Shown: positions 63,249-64,000 of the stretch, one piece after another
How positions within the stretch are numbered: position 1 is the first letter of the stretch
Layout of the letters: each line of letters opens with the position of its first letter
DNA from: Vibrio japonicus
GTDB lineage: Bacteria; Pseudomonadota; Gammaproteobacteria; Enterobacterales; Vibrionaceae
Length of the DNA stretch: 64,000 nucleotides
Assembly (NCBI RefSeq): GCF_024582835.1
Contig: NZ_CP102096.1
Span: 806,001-870,000, forward strand
Direction: 5' to 3'
Translations under genes and position numbers: made by a program
Notes under the pieces: generated by a model
Told to the model about the DNA's origin: nothing
The model's database searches: none
What the model saw: only the letters and a program-made list of their open reading frames with translations

Positions 63249-63347
63249 CTAAAAGTAGACAAGCGAGTAATACATAAGCGTGATAGACACAATACAACGG
63301 AACAGTGTTATCGCGTTGGCGAGCCACTGTTGTTTGCCGTCTTTCAT
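63249..63347 (-). CDS. Possible 32-residue membrane peptide
   Basis: An ATG-started frame encoding MKDGKQQWLANAITLFRCIV and then SITLMYYSLVYF, a polar N-terminus followed by a single hydrophobic helix. AGGA lies 8 bases upstream. It lies 85 bases upstream of the MetJ boxes, in the same direction as the MetT-like gene. Whether it is expressed is unknown. The NAITLFR stretch resembles the start of CDP-alcohol phosphatidyltransferases, so a gene remnant is an alternative. Otherwise the 374-base region between the MetT-like gene and the last gene has only the MetJ and promoter signals. Confidence 0.35.
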   Translation of the reverse strand: MKDGKQQWLANAITLFRCIVSITLMYYSLVYF

Positions 63348-63471
63348 CTGTTTTTTCCTATCGAATAGCCAGTCTATCAGCCTATATTCAACCTATCCGA
63401 TGTGTAGTTGCTAGGTTGGTATCACTTTTGCTTAACTTTCGAACTGTACATAAGCAAAGCTTTTCGGTAGC

Positions 63472-64000
63472 ATGACGCTCCCTGACAATCAACGATTGAT
63501 TCAGTCCTCGTCGAGTATTAACGTCCAAGGCACCATGCGCAGTATCCATACCAAGATAAAACCTGAATTTGAACCTTTGCTATCGGATCTAGCGCTTCAT
63601 GCGTTACTGCATCTGCGTACTAACCACAGTGCCCAAATTCTTGGCAGAAAAACTCGTGGCGAAATCAACGATATCCTCTCTGCTTGGCTCAACAAATCTG
63701 CCAACACGAAAAAATATAAGCCGTTTAAGAAGAAAATCCGTTCTTTGGTCAGCCATGCGCGTTCACAGAAACTCGATATGGAAGCCATGCTGGGAAATTT
63801 ACTGACGCCACTACGTGGTGATGAGTTACCGCATTTAGACAGTTTTTTACTGCTTATCAATATGATTGAGAAAGAACTGAATACGACGGTGTTGGTGTCT
63901 AATCCTGAAAAAGTGGATCTTAGCTTCAATCCTAAAGGTTGCCTGCTGTGCGTACTTTCGAATGATTTAAACGCTCATTTTGATAATAGAAATCGCCTAG
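63472..64000 (+). CDS. DUF2913-like protein, 5' part
   Basis: An open frame from the ATG at 63472 runs off the window with 176 codons and no stop. It reads MTLPDNQRLIQSS, then LALHALLHLRTNHSAQILGR, DILSAWLNKSANTKKYKPFK and SHARSQKLDMEAMLGNLL, a basic helical protein. The layout of an LxxLxL helix, WL and KxIRxLVxxAR resembles DUF2913 proteins, which have no known function; this is from memory. An internal ATG at 63535 with CAAGG upstream may be the true start. There is no signal peptide. Confidence 0.6.
   Translation, partial: MTLPDNQRLIQSSSSINVQGTMRSIHTKIKPEFEPLLSDLALHALLHLRTNHSAQILGRKTRGEINDILSAWLNKSANTKKYKPFKKKIRSLVSHARSQKLDMEAMLGNLLTPLRGDELPHLDSFLLLINMIEKELNTTVLVSNPEKVDLSFNPKGCLLCVLSNDLNAHFDNRNRL

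Overview
This window is core chromosome of a Vibrio species, most likely the large chromosome of a Harveyi-clade member or a relative. The evidence is genus-typical content and order: motY divergent from rnt, a luxO-luxU pair with a Qrr1 small RNA gene upstream, the rsx/rnf operon running into nth and gloA, and yejK-yejL-yejM. Base composition is even, by eye in the mid-40s percent GC. I see no insertion sequence, prophage, integron or CRISPR array.

Layout. 1-5.4 kb: the 3' end of dapA, bamC, an ion-antiporter-family transporter behind rnt, motY, and a small DUF2753 gene whose promoter spacer holds a perfect Fur palindrome. 5.4-12.6 kb (minus strand): rsxABCDGE-nth-gloA, with a long repeat-built C-terminal extension on RsxC. 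12.8-17.5 kb: tRNA-Asn, uvrB with DnaA-box and LexA-like sites in its leader, qrr1 with a sigma-54 promoter and LuxO sites, luxO, luxU. 17.5-25.7 kb: a YvcK-like protein, moaABCDE behind a structured leader that may be a Moco riboswitch, a CBS-domain protein, a ZntA-type metal ATPase with a MerR-type promoter, and udp. 25.7-35.2 kb: an uncharacterised membrane-anchored protein, metG, mrp, udk, an AsmA-like protein, cobO, a low-molecular-weight tyrosine phosphatase and an SDR-fold protein lacking its catalytic Tyr and Lys. 35.4-42.3 kb: an orphan protein, sodB, grxD, topB, a small basic protein, a histone-deacetylase-like hydrolase, a Nudix hydrolase and an M20 amidohydrolase. 42.4-46.0 kb: tRNA-Ser, tRNA-Pro, yejM-yejL and divergent yejK. 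46.1-54.7 kb: an NhaC-family antiporter divergent from asd, a voltage-gated K+ channel with a zinc-ribbon tail, ychE/marC, adhE and a DUF1428 protein. 54.7-58.9 kb: minCDE, ycgL, mltB and a LysR regulator. 59.2-64 kb: a NupC-type transporter, folD with a perfect PurR box, tRNA-Arg, a second NhaC-family transporter behind two tandem MetJ boxes (so probably a methionine transporter), a possible 32-residue membrane peptide, and the 5' end of a DUF2913-like gene.

How the parts work together. LuxU passes phosphate to LuxO, which with sigma-54 drives qrr1; this is the low-cell-density arm of Vibrio quorum sensing. The Rnf complex couples NADH and ferredoxin-type redox to an ion gradient; MotY serves the sodium-driven polar flagellum; several Na+/H+-antiporter-family transporters suit a marine, sodium-based physiology. 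MoaA-E make molybdopterin. MinCDE place the division site.

No clearly new multi-gene system is visible. The strongest under-described signals are regulatory links to unstudied genes (Fur to DUF2753, MetJ to the NhaC-family protein) and several orphan or degenerate proteins embedded in conserved neighbourhoods.
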